A stretch of DNA of 64,000 nt from Streptomyces sp. LBL (GCF_029893585.1 NZ_JARXYX010000004.1:1-64000); one strand, 5' to 3'. Shown: positions 39,679-49,438, counted from the stretch's first letter. Translations and numbers: made by a program. Notes: generated by a model not told the origin, from the letters alone.

Positions 39679-40902
39679 TTACGCCGCCGCGGCCCGCTCC
39701 CCCGACGCGTTCGGGCGGGTGAACAGTGTGCGGCGGACCTTGCGGACCGCACTACGCAGGAGGATTTCGAGGGGGGCCTCGCGGTAGCCGGGGAAGGCGC
39801 GGGCCTCGCGGGCATCGGCGAGGTAGACCGAGTCGGGGATGTCCGCCGCGGCGTCGCGGAAGTGCGGGTAGGCCAGGTAGAGGCGGCGGCCCTTCTTCTC
39901 CAGGACGGCCGACGCCTCCTTCCTGGCCTTGACGAACGCCACCACGTCCGTGAGGAGGTCGGGCCGCCCGGCCGCCACGAGGTGCAGCCGCAGCCGTTCG
40001 TGGACCTTGAGGCGGCGGGCGACGTCCTCGTTCCAGTAGGCCGCCATCAGCGGCTGCGCCAGCTGGAACTTGCGCCGACGGATTTCCTCGCTGTCCGTGA
40101 GGAACTTCGGCCCGAACTGCGGGAGCAGCGTGACCAGGAAGGGGCGGACCATCAGCACGTCCCGCTTCGGACCCGGCGGAAGCATGTCCGCGATCAGCGT
40201 CATCAGGGCGCGTGCGGAGTCGAAGCGCAGGGTGTAACTCCCGCTCTTCGTCACGTGCTTGCCGTCCTCGCGGCCCACCAGGTAGTAGCAGGTGTGGTCG
40301 GCGACCACGGACACGCCGTCGGCCCGCAGATACGCCTCCATCGTGAACAGCGCGTCCTCGCCGGTCCACAGGGACTCGTCGAAGCGCATGCCGTGACGTT
40401 CCAGCAGCTCCCGGCGGAACAGCTTCTGCGCGCTCAGGGTGAACTTGATGTTGGAGGAGAAGACGTCGGTCCGCTTGAGCGACGTACCCCACATCGACTT
40501 CGGCGCACTGCGGTTGACGCCCTCGACCTTGCCGAGGACGACGTCCGTGCCGTTCTCGTCGGCCATCGCGACCATCCGCTCCAGGGCCTCGGGGCCGAGC
40601 CGGTCGTCGGCGTCGAGGAAGAAGACGTACCGCCCGGCCGCCTTGCCGAGGCCGACGTTGCGCGGGCCGCTGGGGCCGCCGGAGTTGTCCTGGCGGACCA
40701 CGGTGACCGGCATGGGCGCGCGGGCGGCGAACTCCTCGAGGTACTCCCCGGTGCCGTCCTTCGAACCGTCGTCGACGGCGATGACCTCGATGCGCGTGGG
40801 GTCGATGGTCTGCGCCTCGACGGATGCCAGGCACTCGACCAGATACGGCATCGCTTCGTACGCCCCGATGATCACAGTCACATCAGGCTGCGCAACGGTC
40901 AC
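39679..40902 (-). CDS. TarS-like family 2 glycosyltransferase (407 aa)
   Basis: The GT-A domain (DVTVIIGAYEAMPYLVECLAS, VDDGSKDGT, GGPSGPRNVGL, FFLDADD, TGEDALFTMEAYLRADGVSVV) closely resembles TarS/TarP enzymes that add sugars to poly(ribitol-phosphate), including the PRN and ED-F-AYL segments. The C-terminal 150 residues are helical and basic. GTG 40902 has GAGGGGGAAG just upstream. It shares architecture with the larger glycosyltransferase at 50937. Donor sugar unknown. It likely decorates the polymer made by the TagF-like proteins. Confidence 0.88.
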   Translation of the reverse strand: MTVAQPDVTVIIGAYEAMPYLVECLASVEAQTIDPTRIEVIAVDDGSKDGTGEYLEEFAARAPMPVTVVRQDNSGGPSGPRNVGLGKAAGRYVFFLDADDRLGPEALERMVAMADENGTDVVLGKVEGVNRSAPKSMWGTSLKRTDVFSSNIKFTLSAQKLFRRELLERHGMRFDESLWTGEDALFTMEAYLRADGVSVVADHTCYYLVGREDGKHVTKSGSYTLRFDSARALMTLIADMLPPGPKRDVLMVRPFLVTLLPQFGPKFLTDSEEIRRRKFQLAQPLMAAYWNEDVARRLKVHERLRLHLVAAGRPDLLTDVVAFVKARKEASAVLEKKGRRLYLAYPHFRDAAADIPDSVYLADAREARAFPGYREAPLEILLRSAVRKVRRTLFTRPNASGERAAAA

Positions 40903-41064
40903 TCTTCCCCCTCGTCACAGAAAATTTCCCCCGTATCGCCTCACTGGCAACCTCGTAGACGGTCGACCTGGGGAAGCGGTTGCCTCTTCAGCACGCCCAA
41001 GTGATCCACTTCACATGCTGAATCGACAGGTTGTGGGTAGAGATGGACGCCCTTACCTACGCAA

Positions 41065-41108
41065 CAGGGCCCGGTTTTCGAGGATCACTCCTCGAAAACC
41101 GGGCCCTG
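41065..41108 (-). terminator. 20-bp perfect hairpin terminator
   Basis: CAGGGCCCGGTTTTCGAGGA (41065-41084) and its complement (41089-41108) form an uninterrupted 20-bp stem with a 4-nt loop, 21 nt beyond the stop of the 750-aa TagF-like gene. It separates this gene from the TarS-like gene 160 nt further on. Confidence 0.85.
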
Positions 41109-41128
41109 GGGCGAAAAACGCCGGGTGG

Positions 41129-43381
41129 TCAGCCCGCCGTCACACCGTCCGACTCACCCGTCGGCGTCGGCGACGACCCCGGCGCGGGCATCGCGTTCAT
41201 CAGCTCCGCCTGCCCCACCTGCTCCGCCTGCCCCGCCTGCTCGGCCTGCTCCACCTCGGCCTGCGCGGCCTCCGTGACCGCCTCGGCGGCTCCGGCGTCC
41301 ACCGCTCCGGTGTCCACCGCTCCGGTGTCCACCGCTCCGGCCGCCGTGTGTGACTCCTGGCCGACGTTGCGCGTCTCGGCCTTGATCGCGAGGTTCGCCA
41401 CCGCGGTGTTGAACTGCTCGATGGAGGTCGGCTCGTCCGGGCCCAGCAGGTAGTGCTTCAGCTCGCTGCGGTCCTCGGCCAGCGGGTCGGCCGAGGAGTC
41501 GCGGACCGCGTCCAGCAGCGTGCCCAGCTCGGCCGCGCTGTTGGTCAGGATCACCGCGGCGCGTACGGCCGTGTTCTGCCGCTTGAACTCCTCCGCGCCG
41601 AGCTCGCCGGAGTCGGTGACCGCGTACGGCTTGCCGCTGGCGATGAAGTCGGAGACCACGCTGGAGATGTCGGAGACCATCGCGTCGGACACGTTGAAGC
41701 AGTCGTACAGACGCGGCTGGGCACCCGCGATGACGCGGTGCTCCCAGTCGGGGAAGGAACGCCAGTACGCGTCGTTCCACTCGGCCCGCAGCCGGGCGAT
41801 CTCCTCGTACTTCTTGACGTCGGTCACGCCGTCCCGGGTGGCCTCGGCCTCGTCGCCCTTGTCGCCGCCGCTGCCGGTCAGCGCGGCGATCCGGGCCTCG
41901 ATCCGGGCCAGGTCCGCCGTGGCCGGCGCCTGTACGGCCGCGTCGGTGGTGAAGCGCGGGTCGGCGGCACGCTCGGTGGCGGCCTTCTCGACCAGGGCGA
42001 CGATCCGGCGGTGGGCGGCGCCCGCCAGGGCGCTGACGGTGCCGGTGAAGGGGTGCGGCTTGTACAGGACGCGGACCGGCGGGTCGGCCTTCACCAGCTT
42101 CTTCACGATGTTCTCGCCGGCGAGAACGATCGAGGTGTTGCCCGGGTTGCCGTCCCAGCCCTCCCAGGTGGGCGCGTACAGAACGGTCGGGCAGGGTCCG
42201 TCAGGGGCTCCGCCGGGGCCCTCGGACACGCCCTTCCAGAGCTGGATCGGCGCCAACTGCGGGCGTCCGACCTCGACGATGTCGTCGTCGCGGACACCGA
42301 CGTCGGCGATGGCGTAACGGTCGCGGCCGGCCCGGCCGGCGGTCCACACCTCGTCGTACACCTTGCTGAACGGGTTGACGCTGGCCAGCTTGTCGCTGTC
42401 GCCGTGGCCGATGAAGACGTGCTTCATGGTCGGGACGCGCAGCATGTGGATGTTCTTGCCGACGTTCGCCGCGTACAGCGTCACACGCACCGTGGACAGG
42501 TCCATGTTCATCAGGTGCACCCCTCCGGGCACGCAGATGACGGGGACCGTGGTGGGCGCCAGGTTCTGCAGTATGACCCGCTCACGCAGGATGATCAGCG
42601 GCCTGGAGTCCAGCTGCTCCATGGCCTCCAGCCACATGTTGACCTGGTAGACGGAGTCCTTGGAGCCGGAGAAGTACAGCACCGTCTCCGGCTTGTACTC
42701 GTGCAGCCAGGCGTCGACCGCGGCCAGGACCTTCTCGGCCTTCGGCGGGACCTTCGCGCCGCGCACGTACCGCATCAGTGCGAGGACGTACAGGGAGCCG
42801 AGGACCAGTGTGACGCCGATGCCGATGAAGCCGGGCACGGCGGAGTCCAGCTCCGCGGCGACGAGTATGCCGACCACGGCCGCGAGGTCGAGGTGCAGCA
42901 TCTTCTCCGCCGCCCGGCTGAGCAGGACCTTCGGCGGGGCGTCCGGGATGCGGATGCGGGAGGCCAGGTCGACGTTGCGGGTGGCGACCGGCATCCGGCG
43001 ACGGTTGCGGATCAGGGTCGCCAGAGCGCCGTGCGGGGCCTGGAGACCGTAGAACGCGATGAAGCAGGCGGTCGCACCGTAGAAGACCAGGCTGTCCGAA
43101 AGGTCGAGCCGGGCCAGCAGCAGGATCAGCAGGAGTTGTCTGATCAGGAAGCGGATCGACAGACCTGCGCGCACCTTGCTGAGGCGGTTGATCAGATAGC
43201 TGCCCTTGCGGTGCAGATAGTGGTCCGCCAGGTACGTCACGGCGGTCGCGGCCGCGAAGGCGGGAACGCTCGGGACGAGCGCGGCCAGCATGATGGCGGG
43301 GAAGCCCGCCACCATGAGGATCGCCGCGGCCAGTTCGGCCGCGCTGCCCACCCGGGCGACGCGAATAGCGGTCGATATCAC
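41129..43381 (-). CDS. TagF/TarL-like polyol-phosphate transferase with membrane domain (750 aa)
   Basis: About four to six membrane helices (residues 1-225) precede the glycerophosphotransferase domain: VLYFSGSKDSVYQVNMWLE, FIGHGDSDK, VLYAPTWEGWDGN, VLYKPHPFTG and AMVSDISSVVSDF. It shares a membrane-domain motif TRNVD with the paralogue at 37435 (TRNID). The C-terminal tail is low complexity with VDTGA and EQAxQA repeats (41215-41345). GTG 43381 has AGG about 7 nt upstream. It lies between the TarS-like gene and the CDP-ribitol enzyme gene on the same strand. Confidence 0.9.
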   Translation of the reverse strand: MISTAIRVARVGSAAELAAAILMVAGFPAIMLAALVPSVPAFAAATAVTYLADHYLHRKGSYLINRLSKVRAGLSIRFLIRQLLLILLLARLDLSDSLVFYGATACFIAFYGLQAPHGALATLIRNRRRMPVATRNVDLASRIRIPDAPPKVLLSRAAEKMLHLDLAAVVGILVAAELDSAVPGFIGIGVTLVLGSLYVLALMRYVRGAKVPPKAEKVLAAVDAWLHEYKPETVLYFSGSKDSVYQVNMWLEAMEQLDSRPLIILRERVILQNLAPTTVPVICVPGGVHLMNMDLSTVRVTLYAANVGKNIHMLRVPTMKHVFIGHGDSDKLASVNPFSKVYDEVWTAGRAGRDRYAIADVGVRDDDIVEVGRPQLAPIQLWKGVSEGPGGAPDGPCPTVLYAPTWEGWDGNPGNTSIVLAGENIVKKLVKADPPVRVLYKPHPFTGTVSALAGAAHRRIVALVEKAATERAADPRFTTDAAVQAPATADLARIEARIAALTGSGGDKGDEAEATRDGVTDVKKYEEIARLRAEWNDAYWRSFPDWEHRVIAGAQPRLYDCFNVSDAMVSDISSVVSDFIASGKPYAVTDSGELGAEEFKRQNTAVRAAVILTNSAAELGTLLDAVRDSSADPLAEDRSELKHYLLGPDEPTSIEQFNTAVANLAIKAETRNVGQESHTAAGAVDTGAVDTGAVDAGAAEAVTEAAQAEVEQAEQAGQAEQVGQAELMNAMPAPGSSPTPTGESDGVTAG

Positions 43382-43539
43382 GGAGAACCTGCTCTGAGAG
43401 GGGTGCCGGTTGCCATTGCCGAAAAGGTTCAGAAAGCGGATTGTGAAGACTCCGGAATTTTACGGACTCAGGCCCCTGCGAATGCACCGATAAGGGGCAG
43501 CCACAGAGGCCTGAACAACAGATGACTATTTGCCGTTGA

Positions 43540-45039
43540 TTATGCCACGCCATCCTGGCGGTCAAGGACACTGGCCAGGGCCGCGTCGAAACCGGAGGCC
43601 TGCCCGGCCGCCGCCGTCGGGTCCTGCTGGCGGACGTCGATGACGTGTCCGGTCAGCTCGGACAGCAGCACGTCGAGCGAGGTGCGGGCCACCGCCTCGG
43701 AGGACAGCAGACTGCCCGCGGGCTCCTGGCCGAAGGCCTTGGTGCGCATCGGCGTGGCGGTGCGCTCCGGGTTGACGCAGTTCACCCGAATGCCGTCACC
43801 CGCCCACTCGTCGGACAGGGCCTGGGTGAGGTTCACCATGGCGGCCTTGGTCGAGGAGTAGAGGCTGTACTCGGCACGGCCGCGGGTGTAGCTGCTGGAG
43901 GTGTACAGCAGCAGCTGGCCCTTGGTCTCGGACAGGTACTTGTACGACGACCGGGCGATCTGCACCGGGGCCAGGTAGTTGACCTTCAGCGCTTCCTCGA
44001 TGGTCGCGTTGTCGGTCTCGGCGAGCTTGCCGATACGCAGCACGCCCGCGGTGTTGACGACGTAGTCGATGCGCCCGGTCTCGGCGTACGCCTTGGACAG
44101 GGCGTCGTCGACCTCCTCCGGGTTCTCGACGTGGGTGCCGGTGGTGGAGCGGCCCAGCGCGTACACCTTGGCGCCGTAGGACTCGGCGAGTTCACCGATG
44201 TCCTTGCCGATGCCGTACGAACCGCCGAAGACGACGACCGTCCTGCCGGTCAGCAGTTCACGGTAGAGGTCCTCGCCCTTCTGCTCCGGGGCCGCCGTGG
44301 AGGCCAGCTGGAACAGCTTGTCGGCGATGAAGACGTCGACCGGCTGGGTGACCTTCATGTTGTACTCGTCGCCCGCGACGACGTGGATCGGCACGTCCGG
44401 AAGGTACTTGAGTACGACCGAGCAGTCGTCCGTGGCCTGGAAGTTGGGGTCGTCGGCGGCGACCTCGTAGGCCCGGCGGATCGTGGACAGCTTGAACGCC
44501 TGGGGCGTCTGGCCACGGCGCAGCCGGGAGCGGTCCGGGATCTCGGTGATGAACTCACCGTCGTCGCCGTGCTTGCGCGTGACGATGATGGTGTCCGCGG
44601 ACGGGATGGCGACGTCGACGGCCTGGAAGCGCTCGAGCGCGGTGACGCAGTCGTCGATGACGCGCCGCGACAGCAGGGGGCGTACGGCGTCGTGGAACAG
44701 GACGTTGCGGTCCTCGCCGTCGGCCAGCCCCTCACCCAGGGCCGCGATGGCCCGTTCGGTGGTCTCGTTCCGCGTGGCGCCACCCTCGATGATCTTCTTG
44801 ACCTTCTGGAACCCGGCCTTGGCGACGATCTTCTCGATGTCGGGCACATAGCCCGGCGCCATCAGCACGATGATGTCGTCGATCGAGTCGGCCTTCTCGA
44901 AGGTGGTCAGGGTGTGCTCGATGACTGCCTTGCCGGCGATCTTCAGCAGCTGCTTGGGGATCGACAGACCCACGCGCTGGCCGGTGCCACCGGCCAGGAT
45001 CACTGCGGTGGTACGGGGCTTGGCTATGCGCTGTGACAC
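43540..45039 (-). CDS. Bifunctional cytidylyltransferase / SDR reductase (Acs1/Bcs1-like, CDP-ribitol synthesis)
   Basis: Residues about 8-240 form an IspD/TarI-type cytidylyltransferase (VILAGGTGQRVGLSIPKQLL, FHDAVRPLLSRRVIDD, RGQTPQAFKL). Residues about 265-490 form a Rossmann SDR (VVFGGSYGIGKDIGELAE, VVNTAGVL, YTSSSYTRGRAEYSLYSSTKAA with Tyr/Lys). This order is that of Haemophilus Acs1, which reduces ribulose-5-phosphate and makes CDP-ribitol. GTG 45039 (MSQRIAKPRTTAV) has AAGGTAGG upstream. It would supply the two TagF-like polymerases. CDP-glycerol or another polyol cannot be excluded from sequence. Confidence 0.88.
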   Translation of the reverse strand: MSQRIAKPRTTAVILAGGTGQRVGLSIPKQLLKIAGKAVIEHTLTTFEKADSIDDIIVLMAPGYVPDIEKIVAKAGFQKVKKIIEGGATRNETTERAIAALGEGLADGEDRNVLFHDAVRPLLSRRVIDDCVTALERFQAVDVAIPSADTIIVTRKHGDDGEFITEIPDRSRLRRGQTPQAFKLSTIRRAYEVAADDPNFQATDDCSVVLKYLPDVPIHVVAGDEYNMKVTQPVDVFIADKLFQLASTAAPEQKGEDLYRELLTGRTVVVFGGSYGIGKDIGELAESYGAKVYALGRSTTGTHVENPEEVDDALSKAYAETGRIDYVVNTAGVLRIGKLAETDNATIEEALKVNYLAPVQIARSSYKYLSETKGQLLLYTSSSYTRGRAEYSLYSSTKAAMVNLTQALSDEWAGDGIRVNCVNPERTATPMRTKAFGQEPAGSLLSSEAVARTSLDVLLSELTGHVIDVRQQDPTAAAGQASGFDAALASVLDRQDGVA

Positions 45040-45780
45040 AGGGTGACCTACCTTGGGGCGACAGGGAACGTGGAAATGGTCCCACTCCCGGTTACCGCAG
45101 TGCAAGGTGAGCGCCGTTCGCTGCATATGTGCGCGCAACCTGGCATTCATCTCGCACCGCTGGTGACGGCGGTGGGCCGTTCCACCCGTAGGGGCTAACG
45201 CCCGCATTCGTCGCTGTGAGTAACCCCACAGACCTTCGACATCGCGGAGCGTAACATCCAGTGGGCTCAGCGTCCGCACGGCCCCTTCGGACAGCGGTGC
45301 CCGAACACCTCGGGAGCGATCAGGGGCTCCAGGGACGGCTACCCGGCGGGTTTCGGCACGGCGGACGGCGGGGCGGCCGGCAGGGCGGACAGAGGGACGG
45401 GATCGCCCAGGGCACGTACCCCCATCCGGGTGATCCGCCCGGCCGTCCGGGCGGCGATTCCGGCGGCGACGATTCCGGCGGCCTTCACGGCCCAGCGCGG
45501 GGACGGGGTCTTCACGTCACAGGGTCGGGGAGCGCACGCGTTATTCATATGCGCCATATACGTCGCGAGGGCCGGGAGCGGACGCATTTATGTGTGTTAC
45601 GGCGCTTTACGCAGCAAGGCGCCATATCGGGCGGACTGGGAACAGAGCTCCTCCGGGAGCCCATTCCACGGAATTCCTTGTGGTGATTCCGCAGCACTTC
45701 GGTCTTGTCGAGGGGTGCCCGAGACAGGACCGGGAGAGGCCTGGGACCCCGACGAGTCCCAGGCCTCCGCAGCGGCAGCG
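45040..45780. other. Long gap upstream of the CDP-ribitol gene
   Basis: This 741-base stretch should hold the promoter of the cytidylyltransferase gene near 45040-45250 and a terminator of the PhoD gene (45736-45767). A minus-strand frame at 45339-45587 (82 aa, Ala/Pro-rich, ending AVPKPAG) has acceptable codon use but no good start or recognisable homology, so I do not call it. The A/T-richer block 45540-45680 has no recognised feature. Confidence 0.5.
45736..45767 (-). terminator. Terminator of the PhoD-like gene
   Basis: GAGGCCTGGGAC (45736-45747) and GTCCCAGGCCTC (45756-45767) form a perfect 12-bp stem, 14 nt beyond the stop codon at 45781. Confidence 0.8.
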
Positions 45781-47331
45781 TCAGACGAGCTTCACGCCGG
45801 GCCTGCCGGCGTCCACTCGCAGCGTGGCCAGCGTGCTGGGTGCGGACTTCGGCTGGAGCACCGTGTCGACGACCCGGACCTGCGCGTCGATGCGGTCGCG
45901 GCGGATGTCGAAGAGGTGGTAGCCGCGGTGGGCGTCGATCACCTTCCAGTGCGGGTTGTCCGGCATGCGCGGGTCCCACTCCTTGTGGAAGGCCGCATGG
46001 TCCTGGTCGCCGTTGCTGGAGATGGAGGTACCGACGAACTCGGCACCGACCACCGCGGAGTCCGCCTTCGCGTAGTCCTCCTTGAGGTCGCTGATCATCG
46101 TCAGATGGCGGTCGCCGGACAGCACGACCGGGTTGCGGACGCTCTTGAACTCGTCGAGCAGCACGTTGCGTTCGGCCTGGTAGCCGTCCCAGGCGTCGTA
46201 GAACCAGAGCTTGCCCTCGCCGATCTGCAGGTCCGTCTCGGCCATCATGATCTGCGAGGCGATCAGGTTCCAGCGGGCGGGCGAGCCGTGCAGCCCGTCG
46301 AGGAGCCACCTCTTCTGCTGGGCGCCGAGCATGGTCAGCTTCGGGTCCTGGGCACCGGCCTGGCTGGTCGCCTGGTCGCTGCGGAACTGCCGGGTGTCCA
46401 GCACGTTCAGCCGGACCAGCCGACCGAACTCCAGGCGGCGGTGCATCCGGATGTGCGGCCCGTTCGGCACGGCCGTCGCACGCACCGGCATGTGCTCGTA
46501 GTACGCCTGGTAGGCCGCGGTCAGCCGCGACACGAACGCGTCGTGCGGCTGCTTGGCCGGATCCTGCGGGATCTCGCCGGCGAAGTCGTTGTCGACCTCG
46601 TGGTCGTCGAAGGTGACCACGAAGGGCGCGCTCGCGTGCATCTCCGCGAGGTCGGGGTCGCTGCGGTACTGGGCGTACCGGTTGCGGTACTGGGTGAGGC
46701 TGTACGGCTCGCCGGTCCCCTCGTGCCGTCGTACGGCCGTCGCCGAGGGCGCCGACTCGTAGATGTAGTCGCCGACGAACACGACCACGTCCGGATCCTG
46801 GGCCAGCATGTCGGCGTACGGCGTGAAGTAGCCGTTCTGCCAGTTCTGGCAGGAGGCGAGCGCGACCCGCAGGTTCTTGCCGGAACTGGTCGCGGCGGGG
46901 GCGGTGCGGGTGCGGCCGGCGCGCGAGAGCTGGCCGCCGGTGCGGAAGCGGTACCAGTACGTACGGCCCGCACGCAGGCCCCGTACATCGACGTGAACAC
47001 TGTGCCCGTAAGCGGTCCGGGCCAGGGCGATGCCCCGGCGGACGACCTTTCTGAACCGCTCGTCCTCGGCGACCTCCCACTGCACGGGCACCGTGGCGTC
47101 CGGCATGCCGCCGCCGTTGAGCGGATCGGGAGCCAGCCGGGTCCAGAGCACCACACCGTCGGGCAGCGGGTCGCCGGACGCCACTCCGAGGCTGAACACA
47201 CCGTCGGGCAGCGCGTTTTCGGCCGCTCGGGCGGTGTCCGGCAGCCACAGCCGGGCGGAGGCCGCGCCGCCGAGTACGGCGGCGCCGGCGGCCAGGAATC
47301 GGCGTCGGTCGGACGGTAGTGATCCGGTCAT
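45781..47331 (-). CDS. PhoD-like secreted alkaline phosphatase / phosphodiesterase
   Basis: The 516-residue precursor has a Tat signal (SDRRRFLAAGAAVLGGAAS, residues 7-25, cleavage near ARAA). It then has an N-terminal Ig-like domain and the PhoD metal-binding core (VALASCQNWQNG, VFVGDYIYES, FVVTFDDHEVDND, VVLSGDRHLTMI). PhoD enzymes are Ca/Fe-dependent phosphodiesterases that release phosphate and can degrade teichoic acids, which suits its position beside wall-polymer genes. ATG 47331 has GGGAG 9 nt upstream. Confidence 0.95.
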   Translation of the reverse strand: MTGSLPSDRRRFLAAGAAVLGGAASARLWLPDTARAAENALPDGVFSLGVASGDPLPDGVVLWTRLAPDPLNGGGMPDATVPVQWEVAEDERFRKVVRRGIALARTAYGHSVHVDVRGLRAGRTYWYRFRTGGQLSRAGRTRTAPAATSSGKNLRVALASCQNWQNGYFTPYADMLAQDPDVVVFVGDYIYESAPSATAVRRHEGTGEPYSLTQYRNRYAQYRSDPDLAEMHASAPFVVTFDDHEVDNDFAGEIPQDPAKQPHDAFVSRLTAAYQAYYEHMPVRATAVPNGPHIRMHRRLEFGRLVRLNVLDTRQFRSDQATSQAGAQDPKLTMLGAQQKRWLLDGLHGSPARWNLIASQIMMAETDLQIGEGKLWFYDAWDGYQAERNVLLDEFKSVRNPVVLSGDRHLTMISDLKEDYAKADSAVVGAEFVGTSISSNGDQDHAAFHKEWDPRMPDNPHWKVIDAHRGYHLFDIRRDRIDAQVRVVDTVLQPKSAPSTLATLRVDAGRPGVKLV

Positions 47332-47535
47332 CGGGCGAACTCCCCTGCCTCGCTCGTCTTCTGGACCTTTGGAACCTCGCCCGCCGGGCGGTCCGCCCGC
47401 TGAACGCAGGACATCGCGTACATGACAGATGGGTAGACAACGGTAGACCCGTTGCGGCAAAGGAACCACACAGTGAACGTTAGTTGGTCACAACGGGTCT
47501 TACGGGTCGTCAGTTGCCGTTTCGTCGGGCTTTGT

Positions 47536-47826
47536 TCAGCCGACGGGCCGGTCCGGTTCGCCGGGCTTCGTTCCGCCGGCCGAGCGTCCGTTCGGGTGCT
47601 CCGCTCCGTACGCGAACCCCGAGCCCAGCCGTGCCTTCGCCGCGACGGTGCCGAGAGTACCCGCGCCGAAGGTGAACGCGCCCGTCGCCGTGATACCCGA
47701 CGCCGTCGCCCTGAACGTCCCTACCGATCCGGCGTTCGTGTTCTCGCCGGTGGCGCCGACCGCCGGCAGGGCGAGGGCGACCGGGCCGGCACGTCGGCCG
47801 CCGCGAGAGGAAACAGGATCGGGCAC
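47536..47826 (-). CDS. Possible small Gly/Ala-rich protein (96 aa), orphan
   Basis: A minus-strand frame from GTG 47826 to TGA 47536 has very high third-position G/C and GGAG 5 nt before the GTG. The product is rich in Gly, Ala and Thr (SGITATGAFTFGAGTLGTVAAKAR) with no signal peptide or membrane helix. The frame continues upstream to the obg stop with poorer codon use, so this may be the 3' remnant of a longer gene. The opposite strand also has an open frame, so confidence is low. Confidence 0.4.
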   Translation of the reverse strand: MPDPVSSRGGRRAGPVALALPAVGATGENTNAGSVGTFRATASGITATGAFTFGAGTLGTVAAKARLGSGFAYGAEHPNGRSAGGTKPGEPDRPVG

Positions 47827-48001
47827 GTCGACTCCGGCCGCCGAAAAGGGCAGCCGACTGCGGAGAGGTTCAAGATCCTCATCCGCGCTGCCCGGTACGA
47901 CGAACCGGAGCGATGGTTGCTTGCCCTTCCCGTATGCCGAAGCTTTCCCTGGACTTGACTCGTCCTGTCGGCGGGCCGTGGGCCTGGTGTCGCAGCAGGG
48001 A

Positions 48002-49438
48002 CTAGAACGGCTCGAAGTCGTTGAACTCCTGCGTCGCCTCGTCCCGTTCGGCCTGCTTGTCGCGGCGTCGCTGCGTGGCGGGCCGGGGCTCCTCCAAGCG
48101 GTGGTCCTCGCCACGGCGGCCGAGCATCTCGGCGCCGGCCATCATCGTCGGCTCCCAGTCGAAGACGACCGCGTTGTCCTCGGGACCGATCGCGACCCCG
48201 TCGCCGGACCGGGCGCCCGCCTTCATCAACGCCGTTTCCACACCGAGGCGGTTGAGCCGGTCGGCGAGGTAGCCGACGGCCTCGTCGTTGCTGAAGTCGG
48301 TCTGCCGCACCCAGCGTTCGGGCTTCTCGCCGCGCACCCGGAACAGTCCGTCCTCCTCCTGGACGACGGCGAAGCCGGTGTCGTCCACGGCCTTGGGCCG
48401 GATGACGATCCGGGTCGCCTCCTCCTGGGGCTTCGCGGCACGCGTCGTGGCGACCAGCTCGGCCAGCGCGAACGACAGTTCCTTCAGCCCCATGTGCGCC
48501 ACCGCCGACACCGCGAAGACGCGGTACCCGCGGGCCTCCAGGTCCGGCCGCACGATCTCGGCGAGGTCCTTGCCGTCCGGTACGTCGATCTTGTTCAGGA
48601 CGACGATGCGGGGACGGTTGCCGAGACCGCCGTACTCGCTGAGCTCCGCCTCGATGATGTCGAGGTCGGAGGACGGGTCACGGTCGGACTCCAGGGTGGC
48701 CGTGTCCAGCACGTGCACCAGCACGCTGCACCGCTCCACGTGTCGCAGGAACTCGAGCCCCAGGCCCTTGCCCTGGCTGGCGCCCGGGATGAGCCCCGGC
48801 ACGTCGGCGATCGTGTAGACGGTGGACCCGGCGGTCACGACGCCCAGGTTCGGTACGAGGGTGGTGAACGGGTAGTCCGCGATCTTCGGCTTGGCGGCAC
48901 TCAGCACCGAGATCAGCGAGGACTTGCCGGCGCTCGGGTAACCGACCAGCGCCACGTCGGCGACCGTCTTCAGCTCCAGGACGATGTCCTGCAGACCCCC
49001 CGGCTCGCCCAGCAGCGCGAACCCCGGCGCCTTGCGGCGGGCGGAGGCCAGCGCCGCGTTGCCGAGGCCGCCCCGGCCGCCCTGCGCGGCGACGTACGAC
49101 GTCCCGTGCCCGACCAGGTCGGCGAGGACGTTGCCCGCCTTGTCCTGCACGACCGTGCCGTCCGGCACCGGCAGCACCAGGTCCTGACCGTCCTTGCCGG
49201 AGCGGTTGCCGCCCTCGCCGGGCTTGCCGCTGGTGGCCTTGCGGTGCGGGGAGTGGTGGTAGTCGAGGAGGGTGGTCACGGACTGGTCGACGGTGAGGAT
49301 CACATCGCCGCCGCGTCCGCCGTTGCCGCCGTCGGGCCCGCCCAGCGGCTTGAACTTCTCACGGTGGACGGAGGCACAGCCGTGACCTCCGCTACCCGCG
49401 GCGACATGCAGCTCGACGCGGTCCACGAAGGTGGTCAT
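48002..49438 (-). CDS. obgE: Obg GTPase (CgtA), long actinobacterial form
   Basis: The 478-residue protein has the Gly-rich Obg fold ([20 protein letters not shown]...[14 protein letters not shown]), the G domain ([26 protein letters not shown]) and the OCT domain, then an acidic/Arg-rich C-terminal extension ([24 protein letters not shown]). It acts in 50S assembly, and in Streptomyces obg influences the onset of aerial growth. GGAGG lies 8 nt before ATG 49438. It is downstream of rplU-rpmA, as usual. Confidence 0.97.
   Translation of the reverse strand: MTTFVDRVELHVAAGSGGHGCASVHREKFKPLGGPDGGNGGRGGDVILTVDQSVTTLLDYHHSPHRKATSGKPGEGGNRSGKDGQDLVLPVPDGTVVQDKAGNVLADLVGHGTSYVAAQGGRGGLGNAALASARRKAPGFALLGEPGGLQDIVLELKTVADVALVGYPSAGKSSLISVLSAAKPKIADYPFTTLVPNLGVVTAGSTVYTIADVPGLIPGASQGKGLGLEFLRHVERCSVLVHVLDTATLESDRDPSSDLDIIEAELSEYGGLGNRPRIVVLNKIDVPDGKDLAEIVRPDLEARGYRVFAVSAVAHMGLKELSFALAELVATTRAAKPQEEATRIVIRPKAVDDTGFAVVQEEDGLFRVRGEKPERWVRQTDFSNDEAVGYLADRLNRLGVETALMKAGARSGDGVAIGPEDNAVVFDWEPTMMAGAEMLGRRGEDHRLEEPRPATQRRRDKQAERDEATQEFNDFEPF

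Noticed and set aside
45339..45587. 82-aa Ala/Pro-rich frame on the minus strand
   Set aside because: No ribosome-binding site, no homology recognised and ambiguous start; left as part of the gap.
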